Positions 35,138 through 45,110 are shown, counted from the stretch's first letter. The stretch: DNA of 64,000 bases from Xanthobacteraceae bacterium (GCA_004297465.1 SCUB01000001.1:248001-312000); one strand, 5' to 3'. The notes: generated by a model from the letters alone, not told the origin. Numbers and translations: made by a program.

Positions 35138-36253
35138 ATGAGCTTAACAGGCGTCACCGCGCGGCGGAAGGACACGCAGCCTACAGCCGAGGCGGATCGC
35201 CCGGCGCGGCTCCTGGCCTGGTACGACCGCCACCGCCGTCACCTGCCATGGCGCGCGGCGCCGGGCGCGCCGCGCGACGCCTACCGTGTGTGGCTGTCCG
35301 AGATCATGCTGCAGCAGACCACGGTGCGGGCGGTCGCGCCGTATTTTTCCACCTTCGTCGCGCGCTGGCCCGATGTCGGGGCGCTGGCCGCGGCGTCCCT
35401 CGACGACGTGCTCAAGGCGTGGGCCGGGCTCGGCTACTATTCGCGCGCGCGCAACCTGCACGCCTGCGCGGGTACGGTGATGCGCGAGCATGGCGGGACG
35501 TTTCCGGCCGACGTGGCGGCGCTGCGCCGGCTGCCCGGTGTCGGTCCCTACACCGCGGCGGCGATCGCGGCGATCGCGTTCGACCGCGCGGTGATGCCGG
35601 TCGACGGCAACATCGAGCGCGTGGTGGCGCGGCTGTTCGCGGTCGAGGACATGCTGCCGCAGGCAAAATCACGCATCCATGAGCTTGCGGAGAGCCTGGT
35701 GCCCCAGACGCGCGCCGGCGACATGGCGCAGGCGCTGATGGATCTCGGCGCCATGCTGTGCACGCCGAGGAATCCGTCGTGCGCGATGTGCCCGTTCAAT
35801 GACGGTTGCGCGGCGTATTTGCGTGGCGACGCGGCGACGTTTCCGCGCAAGGCCCCGAAGAAAAGCGGCGCGCCGCGCTTCGGTGCCGCCTTCGTGGTGC
35901 GTCGCGCCGACGGCAAGGTGCTGGTGCGCACGCGGCCCGCGAAGGGATTGCTCGGCGGCATGACCGAGGTTCCGACCACGGCGTGGTCCGCCGGTTTCGA
36001 CCTTGCACGCGCGAAGGACGAGGCGCCCCGGCTGGCCGGCGCGGCGTTGCGCTGGCGTTGCCTCGCTGGCACGGTCGATCACGTGTTCACGCATTTTCCG
36101 CTGGCGCTCACCGTCTATGTCGCGACCGCGCCGCGCGGCACGCGTGCCCCCAGGGGCATGCGCTGGGTCGCGGCCGATGCCGTGCATGGCGAGGCGCTGC
36201 CCACCCTGATGCGCAAGGTGCTGGCCCACGCCGGAATCGGGCCCGCCCCTTGA
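35138..36253 (+). CDS. mutY: A/G-specific adenine DNA glycosylase MutY
   Basis: A 371-residue base-excision repair enzyme that removes adenine mispaired with 8-oxoguanine. The catalytic Glu lies in VWLSEIMLQQTTV, the helix-hairpin-helix and catalytic Asp in LPGVGPYTAAAIAAIAFDRA and PVDGNIERV. The iron-sulfur loop has the classic C-x6-C-x2-C-x5-C spacing (CTPRNPSCAMCPFNDGC). The C-terminal Nudix-like recognition domain follows. I start at the ATG after CGGGAGC; the frame is open further upstream but overlaps dciA. It is divergent from dciA across 27 bases. Confidence 0.96.
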   Translation: MSLTGVTARRKDTQPTAEADRPARLLAWYDRHRRHLPWRAAPGAPRDAYRVWLSEIMLQQTTVRAVAPYFSTFVARWPDVGALAAASLDDVLKAWAGLGYYSRARNLHACAGTVMREHGGTFPADVAALRRLPGVGPYTAAAIAAIAFDRAVMPVDGNIERVVARLFAVEDMLPQAKSRIHELAESLVPQTRAGDMAQALMDLGAMLCTPRNPSCAMCPFNDGCAAYLRGDAATFPRKAPKKSGAPRFGAAFVVRRADGKVLVRTRPAKGLLGGMTEVPTTAWSAGFDLARAKDEAPRLAGAALRWRCLAGTVDHVFTHFPLALTVYVATAPRGTRAPRGMRWVAADAVHGEALPTLMRKVLAHAGIGPAP

Positions 36254-36303
36254 TCCGCGCGGCTTTTGCTGCCACATGCGCGGGAACCCCCGACAGGACC
36301 GCC

Positions 36304-37923
36304 ATGACCGATTTCGCCGCCGCCGCCCAGACGCAATCCCAGACGCCGCTCGCGGCCGAGATCGCGCGCCGACGCACCTTCGCCATCATCTCGCACCCCG
36401 ATGCCGGCAAGACCACGCTGACCGAGAAGCTTCTGCTGTTCGGCGGCGCGATCAACCTCGCCGGGCAGGTCAAGGCCAAGGCCGACCGCCGCAACACCCG
36501 CTCGGACTGGATGAAGATCGAGCGCGAGCGCGGTATCTCGGTGGTCACCTCGGTGATGACGTTCGAGTTCGACGGCCTGGTCTACAACCTGCTGGACACG
36601 CCCGGCCACGAGGACTTCTCCGAGGACACCTACCGCACGCTCACCGCCGTCGATTCCGCCGTGATGGTGATCGACGCCGCCAAGGGCATCGAGGCGCGCA
36701 CCCGCAAATTGTTCGAGGTGTGCCGGCTGCGCGACATTCCCATCATCACCTTCATCAACAAGATGGACCGCGAGAGCCGCGATCCGTTCGACCTTCTCGA
36801 CGAGATCGAGAAGACGCTGGCGCTCGACACCACGCCTTTGACATGGCCGATCGGGCGCGGGCGCGACTTCATCGGCACCCATGACATCGCCACCGGTGGC
36901 GTGCGGCTCCTCGACGGCGATGGCCGCAAGACCGGCGCGCCGCAACGGATCGCCATCGCCGAACTGGCCAGGCGCAATCCCAATCTCGACGCCGCCGCGA
37001 TCGAGGAGGAACTGGCGCTGGTGTCGGAGGCGTGCAAGCCGTTCGATCTCGCCGCGTTCCGCGAAGGCCACCTGACGCCGGTGTTCTTCGGCTCGGCGCT
37101 GCGCAATTTCGGCGTCGGCGACCTGCTCGACGGGCTCGGGCGCTACGCGCCGTCGCCGCGCGCCCAGGAATCCAACCTGCGCATGGTCGAGGCCGGCGAC
37201 CCGCGCATGACCGCGTTCGTGTTCAAGATCCAGGCCAACATGGACCCCAACCACCGCGACCGCATCGCCTTCGCGCGGCTGTGCTCGGGGCGCCTGACGC
37301 GCGGCATGAAGGCGCGGCTGACCCGCACCGGCAAGCCGATGAGCCTCACCGCGCCGCAGTTCTTCTTCGCGCAGGACCGCGCGCTCGCCGACGAGGCGTT
37401 CGCCGGCGACGTGGTCGGCATTCCCAACCACGGCACGCTGCGCATCGGCGATACCCTGACCGAGGGCGAGGACATCACCTTCGTCGGCGTGCCGAGTTTC
37501 GCCCCGGAAATCCTGCGCCGCGTGCGCCTGACCGATGCCATGAAGGCGAAGAAGCTGAAAGAGGCGTTGCAGCAGATGTCGGAGGAAGGCGTGGTGCAGG
37601 TGTTCCGGCCGCGCGACGGCTCGCCGGCGCTGGTCGGCGTGGTCGGGCAATTGCAGCTCGACGTGCTGAAGGCGCGGCTCGATGCGGAATACGGCCTGCC
37701 GGTGGATTTCGAGGTGTGCGAATTCCAGCTCGCGCGCTGGATCGCGGCGGCTGACGCCAGGAAGCTCGACGGCTTCATGACCGCCAACGGCTCGGGCATC
37801 GCCGACGATGTCGACGGCGACCCGGTGTTCCTCGCCAGGAACCAGTTCTATCTCGACTATACGCGCGAGCGCGCCGAGGGCATCAGCTTCGTCAATGTGA
37901 AGGATGTGAAGAAGCGTGGCTAG
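36304..37923 (+). CDS. prfC: Peptide chain release factor 3
   Basis: A 539-residue translational GTPase that removes class I release factors from the ribosome after termination. GTP-binding motifs are SHPDAGKTTLTEK (G1), DTPGHEDFSEDTYR (G3) and ITFINKMDRESRD (G4). Further blocks, RNTRSDWMKIERERGISV and GVVGQLQLDVLKARL, are those of RF3 and not of EF-G. The ATG is 50 bases after mutY. The C-terminus is complete for the family. Confidence 0.96.
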   Translation: MTDFAAAAQTQSQTPLAAEIARRRTFAIISHPDAGKTTLTEKLLLFGGAINLAGQVKAKADRRNTRSDWMKIERERGISVVTSVMTFEFDGLVYNLLDTPGHEDFSEDTYRTLTAVDSAVMVIDAAKGIEARTRKLFEVCRLRDIPIITFINKMDRESRDPFDLLDEIEKTLALDTTPLTWPIGRGRDFIGTHDIATGGVRLLDGDGRKTGAPQRIAIAELARRNPNLDAAAIEEELALVSEACKPFDLAAFREGHLTPVFFGSALRNFGVGDLLDGLGRYAPSPRAQESNLRMVEAGDPRMTAFVFKIQANMDPNHRDRIAFARLCSGRLTRGMKARLTRTGKPMSLTAPQFFFAQDRALADEAFAGDVVGIPNHGTLRIGDTLTEGEDITFVGVPSFAPEILRRVRLTDAMKAKKLKEALQQMSEEGVVQVFRPRDGSPALVGVVGQLQLDVLKARLDAEYGLPVDFEVCEFQLARWIAAADARKLDGFMTANGSGIADDVDGDPVFLARNQFYLDYTRERAEGISFVNVKDVKKRG

Positions 37924-37929
37924 CGCCGG

Positions 37930-38541
37930 TCAGACCATCGCGACGTCGTCGGCCAGTTCTGCCGCATCCCTTGTCGCGGCAACCGGCAATGCCATGGCCG
38001 GATCGATCAGCACGGCCCAGTGCAGCGGCGGCCGGTCGGTGTTCTGGCACAACACGCCGTTGAGCACGAACCGCCCTTCGGGGCTGAAGGCATGCAGCGA
38101 AATGAGCAGGTAATCGGCCGTTGCGTGATCGCGGCTGAACGGTAGATAGAGCTTCTCAAGCGTCACCGGGCAGCCGTTGCGGTCGGCCGATGGCACGATG
38201 GAATAGACCGGCAGCTTGTTGCTCAGGCAAGTCGCCCAGAGCGGCTGGACGGCGGCCAGGATGCCGGGATTGAGGCATTCGTCGAGGAAGCGTGATTTCA
38301 GCGGCACGTCACTGGCGATCTCGACGCGCGCGCCGGCGCGCCGGCACAGATAGCGCTGCCGGTCGCAGTCGGGGACGACCTTGCAGAGGACCAGGTCCTC
38401 GGCGTCGCCGGAGCGCGCGTTGGGTTCGAATTCGTCAATGAGAGGCAGCTCATGGTTGCCGCGCAGGTCCAGCCAGTCCTTGGCCAGGGCAACCTGCCGG
38501 ATCGATCGAATGATGCTTCGGTGCGCGCGCTGAAATTTCAT
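37930..38541 (-). CDS. PAS_5-like domain protein
   Basis: A 203-residue protein that resembles the PAS_5 family of alphaproteobacterial single-domain PAS proteins. Typical blocks are LPLIDEFEPN, then DLVLCKVVPDCDRQRYLCRRAGARV, KFLDE-like SRFLDECLNPG, and PVYSIVPSADRNGCPVTLEKLYLPFSRD. It has no output domain, so it probably acts through a partner. The frame is open for 165 bases upstream, but family starts lie near the SIIRSIRQ... helix, so I use the ATG of MKFQRAHRS; the ribosome binding site is weak. It converges with prfC (6 bases). Confidence 0.7.
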   Translation of the reverse strand: MKFQRAHRSIIRSIRQVALAKDWLDLRGNHELPLIDEFEPNARSGDAEDLVLCKVVPDCDRQRYLCRRAGARVEIASDVPLKSRFLDECLNPGILAAVQPLWATCLSNKLPVYSIVPSADRNGCPVTLEKLYLPFSRDHATADYLLISLHAFSPEGRFVLNGVLCQNTDRPPLHWAVLIDPAMALPVAATRDAAELADDVAMV

Positions 38542-38837
38542 GGGCACAAAATGGATTGGAAAAGCTGGGGCAGCATAAGGGGAGTTCCCTAAATGCGGGT
38601 TAATCCAATCGCAGACCCAGAGGCTTTTGCGGCATGGGCCGCTCAGGACAGGCGGACGCGGAAGGGATGCATTTGCATGCCGCTTGCGTAAAATGCTAGA
38701 GCGCAATGCGAAAAGGATGTTTGCTCCGCATCATCATGGACTTGAGGGCAGGTCTTGCGAGGAGCGTTAGATCAACGCGGCAAACAACGATTGCGGTTCC
38801 GATCATCGGACCGGGATGGCCGGCGGAGACAAAGCAC

Positions 38838-39422
38838 ATGGGACTGCTGCTTTTGAGTGCGGGGCTGATGCTATTCATTGGCGGACATCTCGTGACCACG
38901 CGGCGCGACTTTCGCGCGGAACTGATCGGGCGGTTCGGCGAGGGTCCGTACAAGATTCTGTACGGCGTGGTGGCCTTGCTCGGCATCGTCCTGATCGCCT
39001 ACGGCTTCGGCCGCTATCGCGCCACCGGCTGGATCGACGTCTGGCAGCCGCCGCCGCTCTTGCGCCTGCTCGGCTCGGCGCTGATGTGGCCGTCGGTGGT
39101 GCTGGTGGTGGCCGCCTATCTGCGCGGCCGCATCTATGCCACGCTCAAGCACCCGATGCTGGCCGGCGTCAAATTATGGGCTTTCGCCCATCTGCTCGCC
39201 AACGGCGATCTCGGTTCGATCCTGCTGTTCGGCGCCATCCTGGCCTGGGCGGTTTACGACCGCATTTCGCTCAAAGGGCGCAGCGATGCCGGCGGGCCGC
39301 CGATCCCGGTCGGCGGCATCGGCAACGACATCCTGGCCATCGCGGTCGGCACCGTGGCCTATCTGGCGCTGGCGCTGGTGTTCCATCCGGTCGTCATCGG
39401 CGTTCCTGTTGTTGGGAGTTGA
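38838..39422 (+). CDS. NnrU family membrane protein
   Basis: A 194-residue integral membrane protein of the NnrU family, with about five to six hydrophobic helices. Signatures are LFIGGHLVTTRRDFRAELI near the N-terminus, YGVVALLGIVLIAYGFGRYR, and HPMLAGVKLWAFAHLLANGDL. NnrU was first noted near nitrite/nitric oxide reductase genes; no such genes are nearby here, so a denitrification role is not implied. I start at the ATG after CGGAGACAAAGC; an open frame upstream is not family-like. panB follows after three bases. Confidence 0.9.
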   Translation: MGLLLLSAGLMLFIGGHLVTTRRDFRAELIGRFGEGPYKILYGVVALLGIVLIAYGFGRYRATGWIDVWQPPPLLRLLGSALMWPSVVLVVAAYLRGRIYATLKHPMLAGVKLWAFAHLLANGDLGSILLFGAILAWAVYDRISLKGRSDAGGPPIPVGGIGNDILAIAVGTVAYLALALVFHPVVIGVPVVGS

Positions 39423-39425
39423 TCC

Positions 39426-40250
39426 ATGTCCGTTCAGGCTGAAATCAAGCGTCTCACCGCTCCGGACATGCGCGCGCGCAAGGGCGGCGAACCCATCGTG
39501 GTGCTGACCTCGTACCATGCCCACACCGCCCAGCTGGTCGACCGTCATTGCGACATCATCCTGGTCGGCGACTCGCTCGGCATGGTGATGCACGGGCTGG
39601 AAACCACCGTGCCGGTGACGCTCGACATGATGATCCTGCAGGGTCACGCGGTGATGCGTGGCTCGCGCCGCGCGCTGGTGGTGGTGGACATGCCGTTCGG
39701 CTCCTACGAGGCCTCGAAGGAGCAGGCGTTCCATTCCTGCGCCCGCGTGCTCAAGGAAACCGGCTGCGGCGCGGTCAAGCTCGAGGGCGGGCGGCACATG
39801 GCCGAGACCATCGCCTTCCTCACCTCGCGCGGCGTGCCGGTGATGGGCCATGTCGGCATGACGCCGCAGGCGATCAACACGCTGGGCTCGTTCAAGGCGC
39901 TCGGCCGGGTGGAGGCCGACTGGGGGCCGATCGAGGACGACGCAAAGGCGGTCGCCGGGGCCGGAGCGTTCGCCATGGTCGTGGAGGCGGTGGCCGAGCC
40001 GCTGGCGCGCAAGATCTCGCAACAGGTTGCCATTCCCACCATCGGTATCGGCGCCAGCGCGGCGTGCGACGGCCAGGTGCTGGTGCTCGAGGACATGCTC
40101 GGGCTGTCGCCGCGCGTGCCGAAATTCGTCAAGCGCTACGGCGAACTGGGGCCCTCGATCGAGAACGCGGTCAAGGCCTATGCCGCCGAGGTGCGCAGCC
40201 GGGCGTTTCCCGGCCCCGAGCACGTCTATCCCATGAAGCCCGGGGCCTAG
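39426..40250 (+). CDS. panB: 3-methyl-2-oxobutanoate hydroxymethyltransferase
   Basis: A 274-residue enzyme that transfers a hydroxymethyl group from methylenetetrahydrofolate to 2-oxoisovalerate, the first committed step of pantothenate synthesis. Family blocks are [48 protein letters not shown] and [18 protein letters not shown]. Metal-binding Asp and Glu residues are present. The ATG is three bases after the NnrU-family stop, so the two are co-transcribed. panC is not nearby. Confidence 0.96.
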   Translation: MSVQAEIKRLTAPDMRARKGGEPIVVLTSYHAHTAQLVDRHCDIILVGDSLGMVMHGLETTVPVTLDMMILQGHAVMRGSRRALVVVDMPFGSYEASKEQAFHSCARVLKETGCGAVKLEGGRHMAETIAFLTSRGVPVMGHVGMTPQAINTLGSFKALGRVEADWGPIEDDAKAVAGAGAFAMVVEAVAEPLARKISQQVAIPTIGIGASAACDGQVLVLEDMLGLSPRVPKFVKRYGELGPSIENAVKAYAAEVRSRAFPGPEHVYPMKPGA

Positions 40251-40417
40251 CCGGCGTCACCCGCTTAACGCTTTGAAATGACGGGCTTTGCCTTGCCGAC
40301 GCCACATCGATAAGATAGTGGCAGCCAAACATCACAAGGGACCGTGCCGTGGCGCTGGGGGCCGGCTCGGCGTTTCCCTCCCGGCTTTTCCGGTACATCC
40401 CCGCTGGATTATCATAA

Positions 40418-41071
40418 GTGTCTGATATTTTTGATGAAGTTAATGAAGAAGTGCGCCGCGAGCAGTTCAAGAAGCTGTGGGAGCGGTATGGCGCGCTGAT
40501 TCTCGGCGTGGCGCTGGCCATCGTGATCGGCGTCGGCGGCTGGCGCGGCTATCAGTGGTGGGAAACCAAGCGCGCCGGCGAGATCGGTTCGGCGTTCGAG
40601 GCGGCAATCGCGCTCGGCGACCAGAACAAGCACGCCGAGGCGCAGGCGGCGTTCGAGAAGATCGCGGCCGAGGCGCCGCGCGGCTATCGCGGCCTGGCGC
40701 GGCTGCGCGCGGCCAACGAGCTCGCCGCCAGCGATGCGCCGGGCGCGGTCAAGGTGTTCGAAGCCATCGCCGCCGATACGTCGATGGGCCAGATCGAACG
40801 CGATCTGGCCGCGTTGCGCGCCGGCGGCCTGTTGGTCGATGGCGCGGCCTACGACGAGGTGGCGCGGCGGCTGGAGCCGCTGGCGGCGCCCGGCCGGACC
40901 TACCGCCACAGCGCGCGCGAATTGCTGGCGCTGGCCGCGATGCGCGCCGGCAACACGGCCGGGGCGCGGCAGTGGCTGGACGCCATCGTCAACGACGCGG
41001 AATCGCCGCCCAGCCTGCGCGGCCGCGCCGAGGCGCTGCAGAATTTGCTGCCGCCGGCGGCGCGAAGCTGA
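40418..41071 (+). CDS. YfgM-like tetratricopeptide membrane protein
   Basis: A 217-residue protein with a short N-terminal cytoplasmic part (SDIFDEVNEEVRREQFKKLWERYG), one membrane helix (about residues 26-43) and a C-terminal TPR-like helical domain. This is the YfgM architecture; YfgM assists protein secretion through the Sec translocon. Translation starts at GTG. In many proteobacteria the next genes are bamB and der; here a short lipoprotein gene takes the bamB place, 34 bases downstream. Confidence 0.87.
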   Translation: MSDIFDEVNEEVRREQFKKLWERYGALILGVALAIVIGVGGWRGYQWWETKRAGEIGSAFEAAIALGDQNKHAEAQAAFEKIAAEAPRGYRGLARLRAANELAASDAPGAVKVFEAIAADTSMGQIERDLAALRAGGLLVDGAAYDEVARRLEPLAAPGRTYRHSARELLALAAMRAGNTAGARQWLDAIVNDAESPPSLRGRAEALQNLLPPAARS

Positions 41072-41105
41072 TTCATCAAAAGCCGATTTCAAGAGCCTGA
41101 TCGAC

Positions 41106-41600
41106 ATGCCGAACACTTCCCACCATCCGAGGCGACGTATCTGCCGCCGCGCCGCCATTGCCCTGACGCTGGCCGCGGCGACGCTGCTGTCGGCCTGCAG
41201 CAGCGGCGGATTCGATCCCAGCGACCTGATGGATTTCCTCGACACCAAGAAGAAGCTGCCGGGCGAACGCAAGGCGGTGTTCCCCGAGGGCGTTCCCGGC
41301 GTCGAGCAGGGCGTGCCGCCGGAGCTCGTGAAGGGCGCGCAGGCCTCGCGCCAGCAGCAGGAAGAGCAGGCCGCCGCCGAAGCCGCCGCGGCGGCCGAGG
41401 CAGAAAAGAACAAGGCGAAGGCGAAGGCTGACGCCAGAGCCGCGCGCGCCAAGGCCGCCAGCGCCAAGACCGCCAGCGCCAAGCCGAAGCCGAAACCGGC
41501 GCAGGCTCCCGCCGCCGACCAGCCCGCCGTGACGCCCCCGCAGCGACCCGCCCCTCCGCCATTCCCGGCGCCGCTGCCGAGCGGATCGTTCTCGCAATAA
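41106..41600 (+). CDS. Ala/Lys/Pro-rich lipoprotein upstream of der
   Basis: A 164-residue lipoprotein. A basic, hydrophobic signal ends in the lipobox LLSAC (Cys about 31). A short conserved-looking block follows (FDPSDLMDFLDTKKKLPGER and AVFPEGVPGVEQGVPPEL), then an Ala/Lys-rich low-complexity stretch and a Pro-rich end. The LPGERxAV piece resembles the N-terminal region of BamB in relatives, but the beta-propeller repeats of BamB are absent. It lies between the YfgM-like gene and der. Function unknown; a remnant of or stand-in for BamB is an inference. Confidence 0.78.
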   Translation: MPNTSHHPRRRICRRAAIALTLAAATLLSACSSGGFDPSDLMDFLDTKKKLPGERKAVFPEGVPGVEQGVPPELVKGAQASRQQQEEQAAAEAAAAAEAEKNKAKAKADARAARAKAASAKTASAKPKPKPAQAPAADQPAVTPPQRPAPPPFPAPLPSGSFSQ

Positions 41601-41666
41601 AGAGACGAGCCTGACTCATTTTGTGAGAAACAGGCATCGATCACATGGATGCCAACGGAACGCCTG

Positions 41667-43052
41667 ATGTCCTTCACCCTCGCCATCGTCGGGCGGCCGA
41701 ATGTCGGCAAGTCGACCTTGTTCAACCGCCTGGTCGGACAGAAGCTGGCGCTGGTCGACGACCAGCCCGGCGTCACCCGCGACCGCCGCGAGGGTGAGGC
41801 GCGGCTCGGCGATCTCGCCTTCACCGTCATCGACACCGCCGGGCTCGACGAAGGCGCGCGCGGCTCGCTCACCGCGCGCATGCGCGACCAGACCAGCATG
41901 GCGATCGCCGCCGCCGACGCGGTGATGTTCGTGGTCGATGCCCGCGCCGGGCTGACGCCGGCCGATCGTGTATTTGCCGATCTGGTGCGCAAGGCCGCCA
42001 AGCCGGTGGTGCTGGTCGCCAACAAGAGCGAGGGCCGGCAGGGCGAGGCGGGCGCTGCCGAGGCCTACGCGCTGGGTCTAGGCGATCCGGTGGCGGTTTC
42101 CGCCGAGCATGGCGAGGGCCTGGGCGAACTTTACGACGCGCTCAGCGTGCTGATGCCGGCCCCCGACTATGACGATGAGGACGAGGATGAGCCGCCGGCC
42201 GATGCCGCGGGCGAGGACGCCGGCCCGGCGCGGCCGATCCGCGTCGCCATCGTCGGCCGCCCCAACGCCGGCAAGTCAACGCTCATCAACCGCTTTCTTG
42301 GCGAGGAGCGGCTGCTGACCAGCCCCGAGGCCGGCACCACGCGCGATTCCATTGCCGTCGATATCGACTGGAACGGCCGCCCGTTCCGCTTCTTCGACAC
42401 CGCGGGGTTGCGCCGCCGCGCCCGCGTCGAGGAAAAGCTGGAGAAGCTGTCGGTCGCCGACGCGCTGCGCGCCATCCGGTTCGCCGAGGTGGTGGTGGTG
42501 GTGATGGACGCGCAGAAGATGTTCGAGGAGCAGGACCTGCGCATCGCCGATCTGGTCGAGCGCGAGGGCCGCGCCCTGGTGCTGGCCGCCAACAAGTGGG
42601 ACCTGATGGAGCGCAAGCCCGGCGCCATCTCGGCGCTGCGCACCGAGGCCGATCACTGGCTGCCGCAGGTGCGCGGCGTGCCGATCGTGGCGGTGTCGGG
42701 CATGACCGGCGATGGCCTCGATCGCCTCATGACGGCGGTGGAGAACGCCTACACGGTGTGGAACTGCCGCGTGCCGACCAGCGGGCTCAACCGCTGGTTC
42801 GAGCACATGCTCGGCGCCAATCCGCCGCCGGCGGTGTCCGGCCGCCGCCTCAAGCTCAACTACATCACCCAGCCGAAGACGCGGCCGCCAAGCTTCGTGG
42901 TGTTCTGCTCGCGCGCCGACGCGGTGCCGGATTCCTACCGCCGCTACCTGGTCAACGGCCTGCGCGAATCGTTCGGCATGCCGGGCACGCCGATCCGCGT
43001 GAACTTGCGCGAGAAGGTCAATCCGTTCGCGCACAAGCGGCGGCGGACGTGA
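41667..43052 (+). CDS. der: Ribosome biogenesis GTPase Der
   Basis: A 461-residue protein with two tandem GTPase domains and a C-terminal KH-like domain, needed for 50S ribosome assembly. The first G1 motif is G9-RPNVGK-S16 and the second is GRPNAGKS from residue 197; each domain has DTAG and NKxx-type motifs (VANKSEG, AANKWDL). An acidic linker (DDEDEDE) joins the domains. I start at [12 protein letters not shown], the family start, rather than the ATG 18 bases upstream. The MFS transporter begins four bases after the stop codon. Confidence 0.96.
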   Translation: MSFTLAIVGRPNVGKSTLFNRLVGQKLALVDDQPGVTRDRREGEARLGDLAFTVIDTAGLDEGARGSLTARMRDQTSMAIAAADAVMFVVDARAGLTPADRVFADLVRKAAKPVVLVANKSEGRQGEAGAAEAYALGLGDPVAVSAEHGEGLGELYDALSVLMPAPDYDDEDEDEPPADAAGEDAGPARPIRVAIVGRPNAGKSTLINRFLGEERLLTSPEAGTTRDSIAVDIDWNGRPFRFFDTAGLRRRARVEEKLEKLSVADALRAIRFAEVVVVVMDAQKMFEEQDLRIADLVEREGRALVLAANKWDLMERKPGAISALRTEADHWLPQVRGVPIVAVSGMTGDGLDRLMTAVENAYTVWNCRVPTSGLNRWFEHMLGANPPPAVSGRRLKLNYITQPKTRPPSFVVFCSRADAVPDSYRRYLVNGLRESFGMPGTPIRVNLREKVNPFAHKRRRT

Positions 43053-43056
43053 AGCG

Positions 43057-44292
43057 GTGACGCAGGCTGCAGGCGAGCCGCAGCGTCGCCGCAACGCGGC
43101 CTTCGTTTTCATTTTCGTCACCATTCTGCTCGACATGCTGGCGCTCGGCCTGATCCTGCCGGTGCTGCCCAAGCTCGTTGAAAGCTTCACCGGTCACGAC
43201 ACCGCGCGCGCCGCGCGCATCTTCGGCATCTTCGGCACGGCCTGGGCGCTGATGCAGTTCTTCTTCTCGCCGATGATCGGCGCTCTGTCGGATCGTTTCG
43301 GGCGACGGCCGGTGGTGCTGATCTCGAATTTCGGACTGGGACTTGACTACATCCTGATGGCGCTGGCGCCCTCGCTCGCCTGGCTGTTCGCCGGCCGCGT
43401 CATTTCCGGCATCACGGCGGCCAGCATCTCGACGTCGTTCGCCTATGTCGCCGATGTCACCGAGCCGGACAAGCGCGCGGCGACCTTCGGCAAGGTCGGC
43501 GCGGCGTTCGGCGCCGGGTTCATCCTGGGGCCGGCGCTGGGCGGACTGCTCGGCGGCATCGATCTCAGGCTGCCGTTCTGGATCGCGGCCGCGCTCAGCC
43601 TCATCAATTTCCTCTATGGCTATTTCATCCTGCCGGAATCATTGCCGCGCGACCGCCGCGCGGCGTTCGCATGGACGCGCGCCAATCCGTTCGGCGCGCT
43701 CCGCCTGTTGCGCTCGAACGCGCGGCTTCTGGGACTCGCGCTGGTGCATTTCATCTCGCAGCTCGCGCATGTCGTGCTGCCGAGCACCTTCGTGCTCTAT
43801 GCCGGCTATCGCTACGGCTGGGACGAGTTCACGGTCGGCGTGACGCTGGCGATCGTCGGCGCCTGCGCGATGGTGGTGCAGGCGGGGCTGATCGGGCCGG
43901 TGGTGACGCGGCTCGGCGAGCGCAGCGCGATGCTGATCGGACTTTGTTTCGGGGCGCTCGGCATGGTGGTGGCGGGACTGGCCTCCACCGGCAACCTGTT
44001 CCGTCTCGGCATTCCGCTGATCGCGCTGTGGGGCATCGCCGGTGCTGCCGGGCAGGGATTGATGACGCGCCTGGTCGCGCCCACCGAGCAGGGCCGGCTG
44101 CAGGGCGCGGCCAACAGCGTGCAGGCGCTCGCGCAACTGATCGGGCCGGGCATCTTCACGCTGACCTTCGCCCATTTCATCGGCGCGGGCGCGCCATGGA
44201 CGATGCCGGGCGCGCCGTTCGTGCTGGCGGGGCTGCTGCTGGCGCTGGCGGCGGCGATCGCCCTTGCCGTCACGCGTCCGCGTCCTGGCTAA
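43057..44292 (+). CDS. MFS transporter, TCR/Tet family
   Basis: A 411-residue 12-helix major facilitator protein with motif A GALSDRFGRRPVVL between helices 2 and 3 and an antiporter-type motif in helix 5 (GAAFGAGFILGPALGGLLGG). It resembles the TCR/Tet exporters, which pump tetracyclines or other drugs with protons, but such housekeeping relatives rarely give resistance and the substrate is unknown. Translation starts at GTG, four bases after der. It converges with the SDR gene; the stop codons overlap. Confidence 0.88.
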   Translation: MTQAAGEPQRRRNAAFVFIFVTILLDMLALGLILPVLPKLVESFTGHDTARAARIFGIFGTAWALMQFFFSPMIGALSDRFGRRPVVLISNFGLGLDYILMALAPSLAWLFAGRVISGITAASISTSFAYVADVTEPDKRAATFGKVGAAFGAGFILGPALGGLLGGIDLRLPFWIAAALSLINFLYGYFILPESLPRDRRAAFAWTRANPFGALRLLRSNARLLGLALVHFISQLAHVVLPSTFVLYAGYRYGWDEFTVGVTLAIVGACAMVVQAGLIGPVVTRLGERSAMLIGLCFGALGMVVAGLASTGNLFRLGIPLIALWGIAGAAGQGLMTRLVAPTEQGRLQGAANSVQALAQLIGPGIFTLTFAHFIGAGAPWTMPGAPFVLAGLLLALAAAIALAVTRPRPG

Positions 44293-45038
44293 GCCTGCGG
44301 CGCGGGCGCGCGGTACGTCATCAGCGCACGGGTCGGATAATCGTAGAGCCGTCCGGTCTCGGTGAACGAGGGCAGGCACAACGGCACGATGTGCTCGGCC
44401 GCCTGATCGGGCGTGTCGAGCGTCATCGGATCCTCGCCGGGCATCACCTGCTTGCGCATGCGGGTGCGGATCGGCCCCGGATTGAACAGGTTGACGCGCA
44501 TCGGCGTGTTCGCCGTCTCGTTGGCCCAGACGCGGGCGAGCGTTTCGAGCGCGGCCTTCGAGGCGGCGTAGGGGCCGAGATAGGCGGTGGCCTTCGGCGC
44601 CGCGCCCGAGGTGATGAACACCGCGCGCCCGGCGTCGGAGGCTTTCAGGAGCGGGTCCATGCAGCGGATCAGCTCGAAATTCGCGGTGACGTTGATCGCC
44701 ATCACCTCGGCGAATTTCTTCGACTCGACATGGCCGAGCGGCGACGACGGGCCGGCGATGCCGGCATTGCCGATGAGGATGTCGAGCCTGCCGTGGCGCT
44801 CGTTGAGCGCGAAGCCGAGCCGGGCGATGCCGTCGCTGTCGGTGAGGTCGAGCGGCACCAGCGTCGCGCCGCCGCCCTCGGCGCGGATGGCGTCGTCGAG
44901 TTCCTCAAGCCCGCCGACGGTGCGCGCCACCGCCACCACATGGGCGCCGGCCCGCGCCAGCGCGCGCGCCGTGGCGTAGCCGATGCCGCGCGAGGCGCCG
45001 GTGACGAGGGCGATGCGGGAAGCGAGGGGGAGGGACAT
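44289..45038 (-). CDS. Short-chain dehydrogenase/reductase
   Basis: A 249-residue classical SDR. The cofactor motif is VTGASRGIGYATARAL, followed by NAG (LIGNAGIAG), the catalytic Ser (ITSGAAP) and Y-A-A-S-K. The FNPGPIRTRMRKQVMPGEDP segment and the TGRLYDYPTR end resemble a Rhizobiales group annotated only as SDR oxidoreductase. Substrate unknown. I start at MSLPLASRIALVTG, not the longer open frame. It lies 72 bases after the GNAT gene on the same strand. Confidence 0.9.
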   Translation of the reverse strand: MSLPLASRIALVTGASRGIGYATARALARAGAHVVAVARTVGGLEELDDAIRAEGGGATLVPLDLTDSDGIARLGFALNERHGRLDILIGNAGIAGPSSPLGHVESKKFAEVMAINVTANFELIRCMDPLLKASDAGRAVFITSGAAPKATAYLGPYAASKAALETLARVWANETANTPMRVNLFNPGPIRTRMRKQVMPGEDPMTLDTPDQAAEHIVPLCLPSFTETGRLYDYPTRALMTYRAPAPQA

Positions 45039-45110
45039 GCGAAGTAAACTCCGGAGGGCGAAACTGGCGTCGTCATAAAGCAAAATCGCGGAGCTGTGTA
45101 TCCGGGCGGA

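Noticed and set aside
38400-38425. GGTTCGAATTC as a tRNA T-arm
   Set aside because: It lies inside the PAS_5-like coding region and no acceptor, D or anticodon arms can be folded around it.
38838-39422. Denitrification locus suggested by the NnrU-family gene
   Set aside because: No nitrite, nitric oxide or nitrous oxide reductase genes or NnrR-like regulator are nearby.
43057-44292. Tetracycline resistance gene
   Set aside because: Only general TCR/Tet MFS features are visible; the gene sits in a housekeeping operon with der and shows no sign of transfer.
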